A stretch of 64,000 nt of DNA from Orientallactaga sibirica (lineage: Eukaryota; Chordata; Mammalia; Rodentia; Dipodidae). The stretch is taken from the NCBI GenBank assembly GCA_036365145.1, contig JAEOAD010002183.1, positions 1,612,001 through 1,676,000 on the forward strand, given 5' to 3'. Under the pieces are notes generated by a model. It was not told where the DNA came from. It ran no database searches and worked only from the letters and a program-made list of their open reading frames with translations. Below, in pieces: positions 45,361-56,804 of the stretch. Position numbers and translations under genes: made by a program. Position 1 is the first letter of the stretch, and each line of letters begins with the position of its first letter.

Positions 45361-46436
45361 CTGATTAAGTATATTTATGTGTTGTATTTGTTGACTGATT
45401 TCCATATGTTGAACCATTCCTGCATTCCTAGGATGAATCCTGCTTGACCAAGGGTAATAATACTTTTGATGTCTTGTTGAATTTGGTTTGCAAGGGTTTT
45501 GTTCAAGATCTTTGCATCCTTTGATGAGTAAGAAGTGGTCTTCTTTGTCCTTATTGATTACTTTTGGTTTGAAATCTATTGTATCATATACTAATATAGC
45601 AACGCCTGTTTGTTTCTTAGTTGCATTTGCTTGGAATATCATTTTTCATCCTTTCCCCCTGAGGAAGTATCTGTCTTTAGTAGTGAGGTGGGTTTCTAGA
45701 GAACAGCAGATAGAGGGGTTCATTTTTCTAATCCACTCAGTTAACTTATTTCTTTCAATGGGGTGATTTAAGACCGTTAATGTTTAAGGTTAAAAGTGAG
45801 GTTCAATTTAATCCCTGCCATGATGGGGTGCTTTCTTGTACTTTGTACATTTATTTTTATTTTTATTTATTTATGTGACAGAGAGAAAGAGAAAGAGAGA
45901 ATGGGTGTGCCATGGTCTCCAGCCACTGCAAAAGAACTCCAGACCCATGCACCATCTTATGATTCTGGCTAATGTGGGTCCTGGAGAATTGAACCTGGGT
46001 CATTTGGCTTTGCAGGCAAATGCCTTAACTGCTAAGCCTTCCCTCCAGCCCAACTTTGTACATTTTTGAGCTTGCTCTGGTTTTGGTTATTGTGATCTTT
46101 TTCTTGTAGGCTCTTGAGATTTGTTGTTTGACTCTTCCATGTGGAATATTCCCTGAAGTATTTCCTTTAGGTTTGATTTTGTGTTCATATAATCATAGAA
46201 CTGACATTTTTCACAGAAAGTTTTCTTTTCACCATGTATTATGAGGGATACTTTTAGTTGGTATAGTAGTTTGGGTTGGAAGCCATAGTTTTTTAGACTT
46301 TGAAGTGTTCCATGCCAGGCCCAGAAGCTGAAAGCCCAGGGCTTTCAGGGTTTCTACTGAGAAAGCTGAGGTAAGTCTGATGGGATTATCTTTGTGTGTA
46401 ATGAGTTGTTTCTGTCTTGCTGCTTTTAGTACTCTT
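45361..46436 (-). mobile_element. Second L1 copy, internally deleted, minus strand
   Basis: In + order it holds: an RT-region piece (45361-45514, 'catatgttgaaccattcctg'); an abrupt jump at about 45516 into the endonuclease region ('gagtaagaagtggtcttctt'); the start of ORF2; the ORF1-ORF2 spacer; and ORF1 C-terminal sequence to 46436. Relative to the first copy about 1.3 kb is missing. A SINE splits it at 45853-46052. The longest coding trace is 45642-45316 on the minus strand. Confidence 0.85.
45853..46052 (-). mobile_element. B2-like SINE with 13-bp TSD, minus strand
   Basis: Tail complement 'atttttatttatttatgtga', GA block, head complement 'taagccttccctccagccc'. Flanks 'actttgtacattt' at 45840-45852 and 46053-46065 are identical. 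Confidence 0.95.
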
Positions 46437-46483
46437 TCATTTCATTGTGCACCCTCTGGCACAGAGGATCAGGCCTTTAAAAA

Positions 46484-46562
46484 AAAAAGATGTGGATTCT
46501 GGGGATCAAAATCAGTTCCTCATATTTGCATGGCAAGCACTTCACTAGCTGAGCTATCTCCA
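46484..46562 (-). mobile_element. tRNA-like SINE head remnant, minus strand
   Basis: The minus strand reads GGTGGAGATAGCTCAGCTAG and then the B-box-like 'tgatccccagaatcc', ending in an A-run complement at 46477-46487. It resembles an ID/B4 head. Confidence 0.6.
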
Positions 46563-46807
46563 CCATTACTTTTTAAATTAAGGAAACAATGCAGCATGTT
46601 GAGAATGTCTATAAGTAAAGTTGGTAATTTGTATTTTCCTGGTCTGAAGTATGTGAGTACATGGTTTTTATTTCTCATAATTTCCTTATTCCTACTTTTC
46701 AGCATTGGAAAATGCTCTGATGGCTTACCAACACCAACCGAGTGAGTAGATCATACCTTGGCCCTGCCTGCCTGTGACCAATATTACAATATCAATAGTA
46801 CTATTGT

Positions 46808-47090
46808 TTGGGAGCTGAGGAGATGGCCCAATGGATAAGAACACTTACTGCACAAGCATGAGGAACTGAGTTCGATCCCTAGCACTCACATAAAAATTTG
46901 GGTGGGGCTATGGATATTTATAATACCATAACTGAGTCAGGTAGAGACAGAACTGCTGGGGCTCACTGGTCAGTCTAGCTGAAAAGCAAAATAAGCCTGT
47001 CTTGAGGAAGTAAGGTAGAAGAGTGAAAGAAGAGGACATCCTCCTCTGGCCTCTACATGTGTGTACAAGGGGTATGCAGATCTGCGCGAG

Positions 47091-47142
<52 letters not shown>
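46808..47142 (+). mobile_element. B4-like SINE ending in (CA)n, plus strand
   Basis: Head 'gggagctgaggagatggccc', B box 'gagttcgatccctagcactc', B1-like middle, and a GCGC/CA tail. Confidence 0.8.
47083..47142. repeat. (GC)n(CA)n alternating purine-pyrimidine repeat
   Basis: 'gcgcgagcgcgcgcacacac' followed by about 22 further CA units. Confidence 0.95.
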
Positions 47143-47143
<1 letters not shown>

Positions 47144-47144
47144 C

Positions 47145-49052
47145 CCATAGGTACTAGTACACACAGAGCACAAAAAAGGATTGCTGTTCACGAATGTGAA
47201 CATTTCTTCCATTTCCCAATGCTGTCTGTCCTACAACCTCCTACCCTGCCTCTTGTTCTTTTTGTGCTGTAGAATATCAATCCTGCAAGTGACTATGCTT
47301 CAAGTTGTATCTTTAAAGATGTTCTGGGATTGCTTCACAGTAGTCTGTGACTTCGATTATGTAGGACTTATCCATCTTGTCTTGCTGGACCTGTGGTCTT
47401 TTCTAAAATGTTCAGTTACCCATATTTTTGTGTGCAATAGATACTTTTCAAAGATAAATTACAAACTGTCAAGAATAGAACCACTTGCACAAGCAAAGCA
47501 TGTTTGTGTGGCTTTTAACACATAATGCCACACTGCTTACCTAATAACTCAGTGTTTATCCATGTGAAGCCGAGAATAAAAGTAAGGCCTTTGGTTGAAA
47601 CACAGAAAGAAGAACAAGGAAAATCTGAAGCAAACATCTGATGTGTTTGGAAAGAACCAGATTTGATTGTTTTTGTCTGTAGTTTAAATTTCCCAAGGAG
47701 TCAGAGTTGGTCTCCACATTTTCCACTGATTGTGAAAATGTATCAAGATAAAATTGAAATGGTTTCGACTTACAGTCAGATTTTTCTGGTTCCCAGACTG
47801 TGGTTACTGCCCTTACTAGTCAGCATGGGGTGAAAAACACTGCCTGGAAATCAGCAGGTATGTTGGACTAGGATCTAGAAACACTGGGGGCCAACAAGAG
47901 AGTGCTTCAATCCACCAAATAAACATAGCATCAGTCAATCCATGAAGGACAGGCAGTCCAGCACAAACAAACCCAACTGCAGGCCCAGGAGCTGTAGGAG
48001 TGTAGCACTCCAAGGGGTCCTGTGCCTGACTCCTTCCTGATCACCCCTTAGCCCCAAGTTCTAGGATCTCAGTGGGTGGTCTAGGGAAAAATTCACTTAT
48101 AAAAACAGATGCAAATTTCTGGGAATGTGAACAAAACGTGGGCATGAAGATCCATGAATATAAACACATTACCAGGGAAAGTCCAGCTTTATATTTTTAA
48201 CAAAAGCCCCATTTTAGAAGTGTCCTGGTTTTCAAAATGCTACCTTTTCCAAATTATGTTTACACATGGCTCAAAGAGCAGGCTCTTTTATAAAAACCCT
48301 ACTCCAGTTGCAGGAAGGGCAGTGATGGGAAAGATGTGGGTGGGAGCCATGTTTGGTCATAGCTTCTTGGCTTCTGAACTTTGATCATTCTGCAAAGAAG
48401 GGGCCAGAACATTATGCCACTGATTCGTAACTACAGACTGAATCTGGTTAATAACTCATGTCTTACCCACACCATTAATGATCAGCAAATGACTGGAACT
48501 GTGGCCAGGAGGCCTAGACATTATGACAAGTGTCAAATAACAGCTGACACTGTGGACTAAAAATAGCACTTTGAATTTAAATGAATGAGTCATATTTCAT
48601 TTCCTGTGGTTGCCTGAAATAATACATCAGAGAGTTCTTTAAATTTTTCCCCTTTATGTGAAGAGAGGGTTTTATTGCAATCATCTGAACAGTGAGAAGA
48701 CTCTGAGCTGTTTGAGTTGGGTACGCCTATATTTTCACCACCACAGCCCGGCTGGCAGCCGGCATGGTTGGATTCCTAAGCCTATCTGTGAACTTGACTT
48801 TCACCCTCTAGTCCAGGTCAGCCACAAATGAAAGGATGGTTTGGGAAATGATTTTTCACAAACATTTCCCTCTGCAGTGTTCCCATCAATCTCCTTTACA
48901 AGGTGGACATCATTAAGAGCTAACAAGTCATTCACACAAGCTCAGAATACAGGACCCTCAGTCACATAAATGGCAAACTGAAAAACCAAATGTACCTTTC
49001 CAGGATGTAGGCCCATATGCACAAAGATTGTTGAACGGAGAGGTAAATTGAC
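47145..49052. other. Unique stretch, no gene seen
   Basis: About 1.9 kb without a recognised repeat. A 114-codon frame at 47181-47525 (+) shows no domain. GC rises briefly around 48740-48770. Confidence 0.45.
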
Positions 49053-49059
49053 TGGCTAA

Positions 49060-49205
49060 CTTTTGTTTCGAGGTAAGGTCTCATTCTTCTAGACCAGGCT
49101 TACCTGGATCTTACTCTTGTAGCTCCAAGCTGGCTTTGAACTCATGGTGACCCTCCTACCTCTGCCTACCCAGTGCTGAGATTAAAGGAGTGCACCACCA
49201 TGCCG
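49060..49205 (-). mobile_element. B1-like SINE, minus strand
   Basis: 'ttttgtttcgaggtaaggtc' to 'tgcaccaccatgccggcacc' is the complement of B1. Flanks 'ttgactggctaa' and 'ctgactggataa' are a diverged duplication. Confidence 0.88.
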
Positions 49206-49489
49206 GCACCTGACTGGATAATTTACAAAATAAGATCCACAATGAAATACGTGTATGCTGTGTATTTGAGTTAGATTATGTTCTCCACTGAATTCACTAA
49301 CTAGTGTTTGTCAGTCAGCTAGGTCAGTGTGGTTTTGCTGATTTCATTCAGTAGTCACTACCTCACAGACCAATGAAGAGTGACAGAACCGTATTCTCAG
49401 ACCTCTGGTCCCTATGGAAAGTCTACCCCTTGGATTTGGGTTAGTTTCTATTTCTAGATGTTTTCTGCTAGCTTCCTACAAATACCTAA

Positions 49490-49975
49490 GAGGAGTCAAC
49501 TTATATCGAGAAACAATTATTTTGGCCCATGTGGTTAGGTGAACCCAATGCGTTTGAGCCAATGGTGAGAGAATGTATCACATGGAGAGCATTTAGAGGA
49601 GAAATGCCACTTACCTCATGGTAGGATTAAACAGAAACATAGGAAGAACAAGGTACCCCACTATCCTCTTTGAAGACCCCAACTGACTGAATTCTTCCCA
49701 CTGGACCCCACCTCTTTTTTTTTTTGTTTTGAAGTAGGGTTTCACTCTAGCCCAGGCTGACCTGGAATTCATTATGTAGTCTCAGGGTGGCCTTGAACTC
49801 ACAGCAATCCTCCTACCTCAGCCTCCCAAATGGTGGGATTAAAGGTGTGCACCACAATGCTCAGCTGGGCCCTACCTCTTAAAGGTTTCACTACTCCCAA
49901 CATCTCCAAGCTGGGGCCAAGCCACTAACACCTAGGCCTTTGGGTAACATTTTAAATCCAAACTATAACAACTTG
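49490..49975 (-). mobile_element. MaLR LTR split by a B1, minus strand
   Basis: The minus strand starts TGTTATAGTTTGGATTTAAA (right edge about 49970) and contains 'ggccccagcttggagatgtt'. It resumes left of the B1 with 'ggtccagtgggaagaattca'. The left edge near 49490 is approximate. Confidence 0.65.
49716..49866 (-). mobile_element. B1-like SINE inside the MaLR LTR, minus strand
   Basis: T run, then 'ttttgaagtagggtttcact' to 'gtgcaccacaatgctcagct'. The flanks 'gaccccacctc' and 'ggccctacctc' look like a worn duplication. Confidence 0.9.
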
Positions 49976-50221
49976 CAAGCTTTGTTTCCCCTTGTACATT
50001 TTCCCATCAAACAGCCAGATCTTAAGATATTTAGAGAACATGTTGTCCTGCTGGTATTTTGCTCAGAAAGTAGACAATGGAGCCTGGAGAAAATTCTGTA
50101 AGTCAGATGTCTATAGGGATCATGAGTAGTAAACCTGCTCAGAATCCAATCACCAGCCCTATGTGGGATTTGTGTTAAATTATGAAAAAGAAAAAGGTAT
50201 CAAATTATGAAGCCTACTAGG

Positions 50222-50416
50222 TAGGAGCTGGCTTATCAATTAAAGATGTTTGCTTACAAAACATGCCAGCCTGGGATCAATTTCTCAGTACCCAAATGAA
50301 GCTGGATACACAAAGTGACACATGCATCTGGAATTTGTTTGTAAAGGCAAGAGACCCTTGTGTGCCCATTCTATTTCTATCCCCACAAATAAATAAAACT
50401 TGCAAAAAACTGGCAC
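50222..50416 (+). mobile_element. Old B2-like SINE, plus strand
   Basis: 'ggagctggcttatcaattaa', then 'tgggatcaatttctcagtac' and an 'aataaataaaac' tail follow the B2-like plan with many substitutions. Confidence 0.75.
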
Positions 50417-50511
50417 AAGCAAACACAGCTGGCCCAGAGCCCCTACCACAATTTTATTGAAAAAATCACAACCTATAAACCCCAACCCAATATACATGCT
50501 ACACATACTTT

Positions 50512-50745
50512 TTTTATTTAAGTATTTTATTTATTTATTTATTATTTGAGAGGGCTGAAGATAGAGATAGAGAGAATGAGAGAATGGGCGTGCTAGTGCC
50601 TCCAGCCACTGCAAACAAACTCCAGATGCATGCACCATCTTGCGTGTCACCTTGTGCATTTGGCTTACATGGGTCCTGGGGAATCGAACTGTGGTCCTTT
50701 GACTTTGCAGGCAAGCACTTTAACCGTTAAGCCATTTCTCCAGCC
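50512..50745 (-). mobile_element. B2-like SINE, minus strand
   Basis: ATTT-rich tail, GA block, head complement 'ttaagccatttctccagccc'. Flanks 'gctacacatact' and 'gctacatatact' are the duplication. Confidence 0.93.
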
Positions 50746-50794
50746 CAGCTACATATACTCTTGCTGGTCTTTGTTATGAGCCAAGTATTTTAAA

Positions 50795-51026
50795 AACTAT
50801 TTTATTATTTATTCATTTGAGAGAGAGAGAGAGAGAGATACAGAAATAGGCATGTAGAGAGAAAGAATGGGTAAACCAGTACCTCCAGCCAGTGCAAACG
50901 GACTCCAGATGTGTGAGCCCCCTTGTGCATCTGGCTTACGTGGGTCCTGGAGAATCAAACCTCAAACCAGGTCCTTAGGCTTCACCGGCAAGCGTTTAAC
51001 CACTAAGCCATCTCTCCAGCCCTATT
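50795..51026 (-). mobile_element. B2-like SINE with 16-bp TSD, minus strand
   Basis: GA-rich block from 50818, the 'gaatcaaacctcaaaccagg' variant segment shared with 38116-38348, and head complement 'ctaagccatctctccagccc'. Flanks 'agccaagtattttaaa' at 50779-50794 and 51027-51042 are identical. Confidence 0.95.
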
Positions 51027-51042
51027 AGCCAAGTATTTTAAA

Positions 51043-54000
51043 GATGATTTAACAATGTGACATATCAGATCCTGAGCTCTTTGATAAACAAAGGGCTAGA
51101 CAAGCCAGAGCACTGTGAAAAGATTTTGTATAGTAGCCTGGGGAAGAGAAGACACTCTGCAGCCTTACTTCCATTCAAACCATTTTTTCTTCTCTCTTTC
51201 CTTCCCATCTTTTCCCTATGTACATCCTTTACCCCAGTGTGAGCCCAGTATTTTCCTTGGGTGTGACTGCTCTAATGTCTGGAAATGAGCCTATCCCTTC
51301 ATGAAATCGGGCTAAGACGCCATTCTTACCCTGCCTGCCTCATCAGCCCTCCTATGACACTGTCTTGTTCCAGTGCTGGCTTTGAATCTGGGCCAGCATT
51401 AGAGTCTGAGCATTTTTTGGTAGGCAGTGAATAGTTGTACAAACAGAAATGGAAATGTTAATATGTTCTCCAGGAACAGAGGGAGAAATAGCATTCTCTG
51501 TTCTCAGAGGGGAACAGCTGTGTGTGTATGTTTCTGGATCTGCCATTGCAGGCTGCATAACTGCTTTTAAGGGGTGGAAGAGATGCAGGGCAGAGGATAA
51601 TCGGCAGTCTGTTACCACAAAAGAAGTACCTCCAGGAGTAACAATGCCTAGAAGAAAGCAATAAAGTACCATGTGGCCCAAAAGAGAATAGGGTGAAAGA
51701 TTTAAAAATGGAGACCATTGAAACTGGTTACTAGCTGCATGGATGTAGAAATCATGTGACCTCCCGCAGGTTAGAGAGGATGAGCTGCTTCTAACGAACT
51801 GTTTCCAGGGTTTCACTCATCACTTGAACTCTTTTCTGAGTGAATATGTGACAAGCTGCTGAGTTACAGTACCATGGAGTCACAGCAAGTTCAATGGTCT
51901 AAATTATGATCAAATGCAAGGGCAGACCTGGCAAAGGATAGAACCTGAATTATCTGGCACCAAGAAAAGAACTTGTAACCCAGATCTTATTTTGTTCCAT
52001 TTTGTGTTTTTATAAAACCATAGTTGCTTTGTCTAGTAGATTGCACCTTAGAATCACATCTATTACATGCTCTCAAGTGAGTCTAGTAAAAACCAAAATT
52101 AGTTCCTGGATTTTGGACCCATTATCAAATGCTATTGCTAAATATTTTAATACTAATATTAAATTAATATTAATATTTAATATTTTGATAATATTTTAAA
52201 GGTCCAGAAAAGACTGAGTAAATTAGAGTTCCCTTTAATATGTCGCCTACTCAGGTTTCTCTGTTTTAGAGAGATTCAAAAGCCCTTACACTACTGAGAT
52301 GAGATAAGACGGATGATGGTAACTATGAGATTTTAAACACCAGTGCCCAAAGCAATAGTTTTGATTGACCGAAATAAAAAAGACTCCAGGGATTACTGGA
52401 TTGACAGAAAGCTGATGTCTTATATACTGTGAGATGTTAAGATACCAGGTTAGGAATAGGACCTTGGAGGCAGTCATAACTTGAAAAGATTTTCAGGGCT
52501 TAGTTACATAATAGAACCCAGGGAAGTAGATGTGACCCAAAAGGAACAAATGGCAACAGAGACAGAACGATGAGGGAAAATACCTGGAAAACCCAGATGG
52601 AAAGGGATTGGCCAAGGATAAGCCTGTCTGCAGGAGAAGTGAGAGAAGGAACTGAGGACAACCAGTTCAACGTCCCGGTGGAAGTCACAGGAGAGTGTGA
52701 TGAACAGGGTTTGCCAGGTTTTAGATGACCTGGAGTACACAGTTCTCTCATTCTCTCCTACAGCCTTTGATTCTCTTATGTCCTGTCTCCTTACTATGCC
52801 TTGAACACATATATGTGCCCAACCTTGTGGTCTTGGTGCCAGATCTCCCTCTACCTACAATGCCCTAGTGTGCTCCTATCACACGGCTTCCTCTCTCCCC
52901 TCCTTCAAGCTTCTGCTTGGTCACTACCTTCTCAGACGTCTACCTGAGCCCTCTTTCAACACCAAGATATCCCACCACTTTGTAGCTCCCTGTCCTTTGC
53001 CTACACTGCTTTTTCCTTTTTTAATATTTTACTTTGATTAGTAGCTTCTGCATTAACACTAGGTAATTTATGAACTTGCATCACAGTTAAATAGTAATTG
53101 CTCATTAAGACTTTACATGAGGTAGTATATATAATATTTGGGGTCTACCTCCATGTTCCAATAGCATATAGCTTTCATGAGAGCAGAGATCTTTGTTTGA
53201 TGGACTTATACTAAATGCCTAGAACATTTCTTGATACAAAGAAAATACTCAATGTCTTTGCTGAAGGAAACAATGAACAGTGTTGGACAGTGCAGAGAAG
53301 GTGAGGAGAATGGGACTGGACAAGAAATTCTGACTAATGCTTCAGGAAGAACTTTGTAACCTCCTCAGAGCAGTTGCAGGAGAGTCATGGGAGATGAGAA
53401 CGTGTAGAGGAAACAAAAGTAATAATAATCATGTGCATTAATCAGAGGATAAAGCACTATTTGGACATAATATTTAAAGCTAGATTTGGAAGTAACCACA
53501 CCAAGTAGTTATGGTGGTGTGAGAGGAAGACAAGTATATGGCAAACTTTGTAGGAATCCCAACGGGCTGCACTGAGTTGTAATTTAGAGGACAGGATGTG
53601 ACCTGTCATTGGTTCAAATTCATTAAATGACATGCTGTTCCGTAAGAGAGGTACAAAGAATGTTCAAGTACACTCTATTTTAAGGCAATACTATTTTTGC
53701 AAAATCCAAATCCACAACTCACAGGAGTCAAGGGCAATGGATGTCAGATGGAGATAAGAGAGGAAGGGGAAGTGGGAAACGGAGAAAGGAGCTAGGGTTA
53801 ACCAAACGCACAGGAAGGGAACAGCAGGATGAAGACATCCCCCTGCTGTGGGAAGGAGACAGGCTGGGCCTGTCCCAGAGAAAGCAGCACCATCCAGGGT
53901 TACAGAGGAGGAAAAGGCGAAGGGAGGAGGCTGAAAGGAAGTTAAGACAGCCAGAAGAGAACAACAAACTCAATTATAGAAAGACTGCAGGAAGGGGGTG

Positions 54001-54720
54001 GGCTGGAGGAGGGAGTGATGTGAACTTGAGACAAGGAATAAGGCAAAAATTAAGGAGTCGGAGAGGAGAGGGAAAGAGAAAACCCCAAGGGCAGTCAAAG
54101 GTGGAACTGAATCCATTTCAAGAACATGTTCCAGGAAAAGGAGACTACCCAGAGCCACAGAAGGGCTGAAGGAGAAACTCAAGAAAAACAAAAGTGAAAT
54201 CAATGGGCTGAGTATCTTTAGGTGGAACACTGGGAAGCATTCAAGTGTGGGTGGAATTCATTTGGTGATGGGTCATTAACTCACTTCACTGTGCCATGCC
54301 CTGCCATATGTAACAAAATCACCTGAAGATTATTGGATATAGAGAAATAGAGCTTGGAGTGGACAGGTACCTCTGTATTAGAACTACAGGATGTTTGCTC
54401 AAAGATTCAGTGGTGTTTGTCCCCTGAAAACCTTTAGGGCAGACTCTACAGAAGCCTGTTGCTTAGTGGAATGTACTAAAGATGCAAGGTACTTTTCCTG
54501 TCTAGGATGTAAGGCGCGATCAATGTTAGACAAGACTGCTATTTGTCTTAGAGAAGAAACTACCTTCCAAGTTTACATCAGCAGCACAAAAGAGGCTCCA
54601 GCTATAGTGAGAAGGGGCCTGTTTATGCCTTAGTGCTTGGCAAGTGATTTCTCTCAATACCCAAGACCAGTTGGTAATACTTAGTATGGAATTTCCGTAA
54701 CATGTACCAGTGTCTTTGTG
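51043..54720. other. Long mostly unique stretch, no gene seen
   Basis: About 3.7 kb. A 154-codon minus frame (51352-51816) and a 142-codon plus frame (53741-54169) are the longest. Neither shows a domain, and the second sits in purine-rich, basic, low-complexity sequence. A MIR/L2-like end lies near 53200-53265 ('actaaatgcctagaacattt', 'aaaatactcaatgtctttgc'). 52140-52200 is very AT-rich and palindromic. Confidence 0.45.
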
Positions 54721-54779
54721 TATGTGTATGTATGGTATGCCTGTGTGTGATATGCTTGTTCATATGTTTGTTGGTGTGC

Positions 54780-54836
54780 ACCTGCATGTGAAAGCCAGAG
54801 GTCAATGACAAGTGTCCTCTTCAATTACTCTCCATT

Positions 54837-54887
<51 letters not shown>

Positions 54888-55092
54888 TTTTAAGACAGGG
54901 TCTCTCATTCAATCTAGAACTCACCAATCCAGTTAAACTGGGAAGCAACAAGTCCAGGGGTCCTTTTGTCACCACCTGGTCAGGATGGGATTACAGGTAT
55001 TATCCAGCTTCTATGTGGTTGCTGGGGGTCTGGCCTCAGGTAATCATGTTTGTACAGTAAACACTTTACTACTGAGCCACCTTCTCAGGGAT
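54780..55092 (-). mobile_element. B4-like SINE with expanded (TTTA)n, minus strand
   Basis: 'gaaagccagaggtcaatgac' at the left, a tetranucleotide run in the middle, a B1-like complement ('agacagggtctctcattcaa'), and a head complement 'actgagccaccttctcaggg'. Confidence 0.75.
54834..54891. repeat. (TTTA)n microsatellite
   Basis: About 13 near-perfect units inside the B4 element. Confidence 0.95.
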
Positions 55093-56024
55093 CATGCTAA
55101 GCTTTTTACCTGTAGTCTACAGACTGAGTCCCCTGATGCAGGTCTGTTCCCAGCTGAGGCGGAACAAGATGATATTTTGCCTTCTCAGTAAAGGGCTCTT
55201 GTGCTGGTCTATTTAACTCCACATATTTACATTGTTTCACTTACAGGTGAGTTCACTACAGCCATGAAGTGTACTGCTGAAAGGCTAGTGTGTCCAGGTG
55301 AAAGTAGACTGTAAGTGACTTTACAGAGAGCGATGTATGTCAGAGAAGCTTCCTTCAGGCAAGTGTGGCAGTGCTCTTGGCCATGAGTTTTCGATTAATG
55401 AATCAATAGTATATATTAAGTAAAATATTTTAAATAGAAACACACGCAAAACAAGGTAATATGTTGATTGATTGACAAAAAGAGGCTAACAGGAAGCTAA
55501 CCCTGCATTCCCCTGATTCAGATTTGGGTCATTCGATGTTTGTGGTGATAACGTGGAACAGAGCTACTGCAAGTAATGAGAATTGACTGTTCATTATTTC
55601 ATTTAATAGTCACAGTACAATAAAGTAATTCCAAAAAGGCCATTTTGCACAAACACAGGCCTAGAAGGACTTTGGGCTTCCAGTTCCTAGGCGATTCTTG
55701 GGGTCAGCTCATGTTTGTTTCCTCCTCCACCTTCACAAACTCCTCTGCTAGCCGGAAAAGCCAGCATGGGTGTAGGGCTCTGGTATGTTGCCAGTGTCTT
55801 GACTTTGAACATAATATTTTGTGTGGGAATTTAAGTGAGACTGCAATCTTTGAAATAACAGGTACAGAAAGAACCAGGAAAATGTCATTTGTTATTGTTC
55901 TTTTGGCCTTAGTTCATATTCCCGGATGCTGTGGCCTGGGGAAACTAGAGGCCGCCTTAGGTTGTAATCATGCCTTGAAGAGAATAAAATGTTGTGCAAA
56001 TATGAGGCACATCAGAATAAATAA
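55093..56024. other. Unique stretch; 185-codon frame not accepted as a gene
   Basis: The largest frame near here, 55645-56202 (+), is open for 185 codons. Its last third runs through a MIR SINE, and the rest has no domain, signal peptide at the true start, or splice context. I leave it as non-coding, with a small chance that it is an exon. Confidence 0.4.
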
Positions 56025-56165
56025 CACTGAGCTGGGAGCAGGAAATTCTAGTTCTAATCCTACTTCTGCCAGTAACTTGCTGTGGGCCTTCCAGAAAGTT
56101 CCCACTAAGCTCCAGACTGCAGGTGCTTGTGTGACCCATGCAGTGGAGGTGCTGGTAGATGATTC
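56025..56165 (+). mobile_element. MIR SINE fragment, plus strand
   Basis: 'gagctgggagcaggaaattc', 'ctaatcctacttctgccagt' and 'aacttgctgtgggcctt' follow the MIR B-box-to-core order. MIR is an old mammal-wide tRNA-derived SINE. Confidence 0.65.
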
Positions 56166-56786
56166 CCTTAGCTCTAAGACTTTTGATGTGAAAACTGTGT
56201 AGTACCCGCCAGGTTTTTACTGGGACACTAGAGTCTCGTGATGCTTTGGGATAGGCTCAGTTTATATTGTGTTCTTAGCATAATTAATAATAGCATCTCC
56301 TTTCACTCTCTAAAGTGTGCCAGTTTGGAATATGATTGTGCAATTATTCTGTGCTTAACTGGTACTTGTTCCTTATATCTTGTCTGGATAGGTCAGATGC
56401 AAGAAAATCCTTACCTTAGGCCTACTAGTGGAGGCCAGCTGGGATCACATCTTCCAGGCACAAGCAGTTGTTGGGTACCTGTGTGATGAGCTGTTTGGCT
56501 ACCGTTTGCTGCCACGTTCCTGACCCATCTAACTTGGCTCTAGTTTCATACCTAGGACCTTGAACTTCATGTCTCCTAAGGATTAGGCTGGGAAAAATTC
56601 TTTCCTGCCTTTTGTCTTTCTGAGAAAAGAAATTATCTATGCTAGATTGGGAGAAAAAGGAAGTCTATCTAATACAAAGAAAGGGTCATTTGATTTAGTA
56701 CTGGTGATTCAATGCCCATTTGATTTAATGTGTGTCATAATAAAGTCATTCCTAGATTTGATGTTTTTTCTTCATCAAATTACCTA
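56166..56786. other. Unique stretch, no gene seen
   Basis: No repeat recognised. An 82-codon frame at 56238-56486 (+) has no recognisable feature. Confidence 0.4.
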
Positions 56787-56804
56787 CAATCATAATATAA
56801 TTAT

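Noticed and set aside
51352..51816. 154-codon open frame on the minus strand
   Set aside because: No domain, no repeat and no splice or promoter context that I can see; opposing frames are open over the same bases. It is not called a gene.
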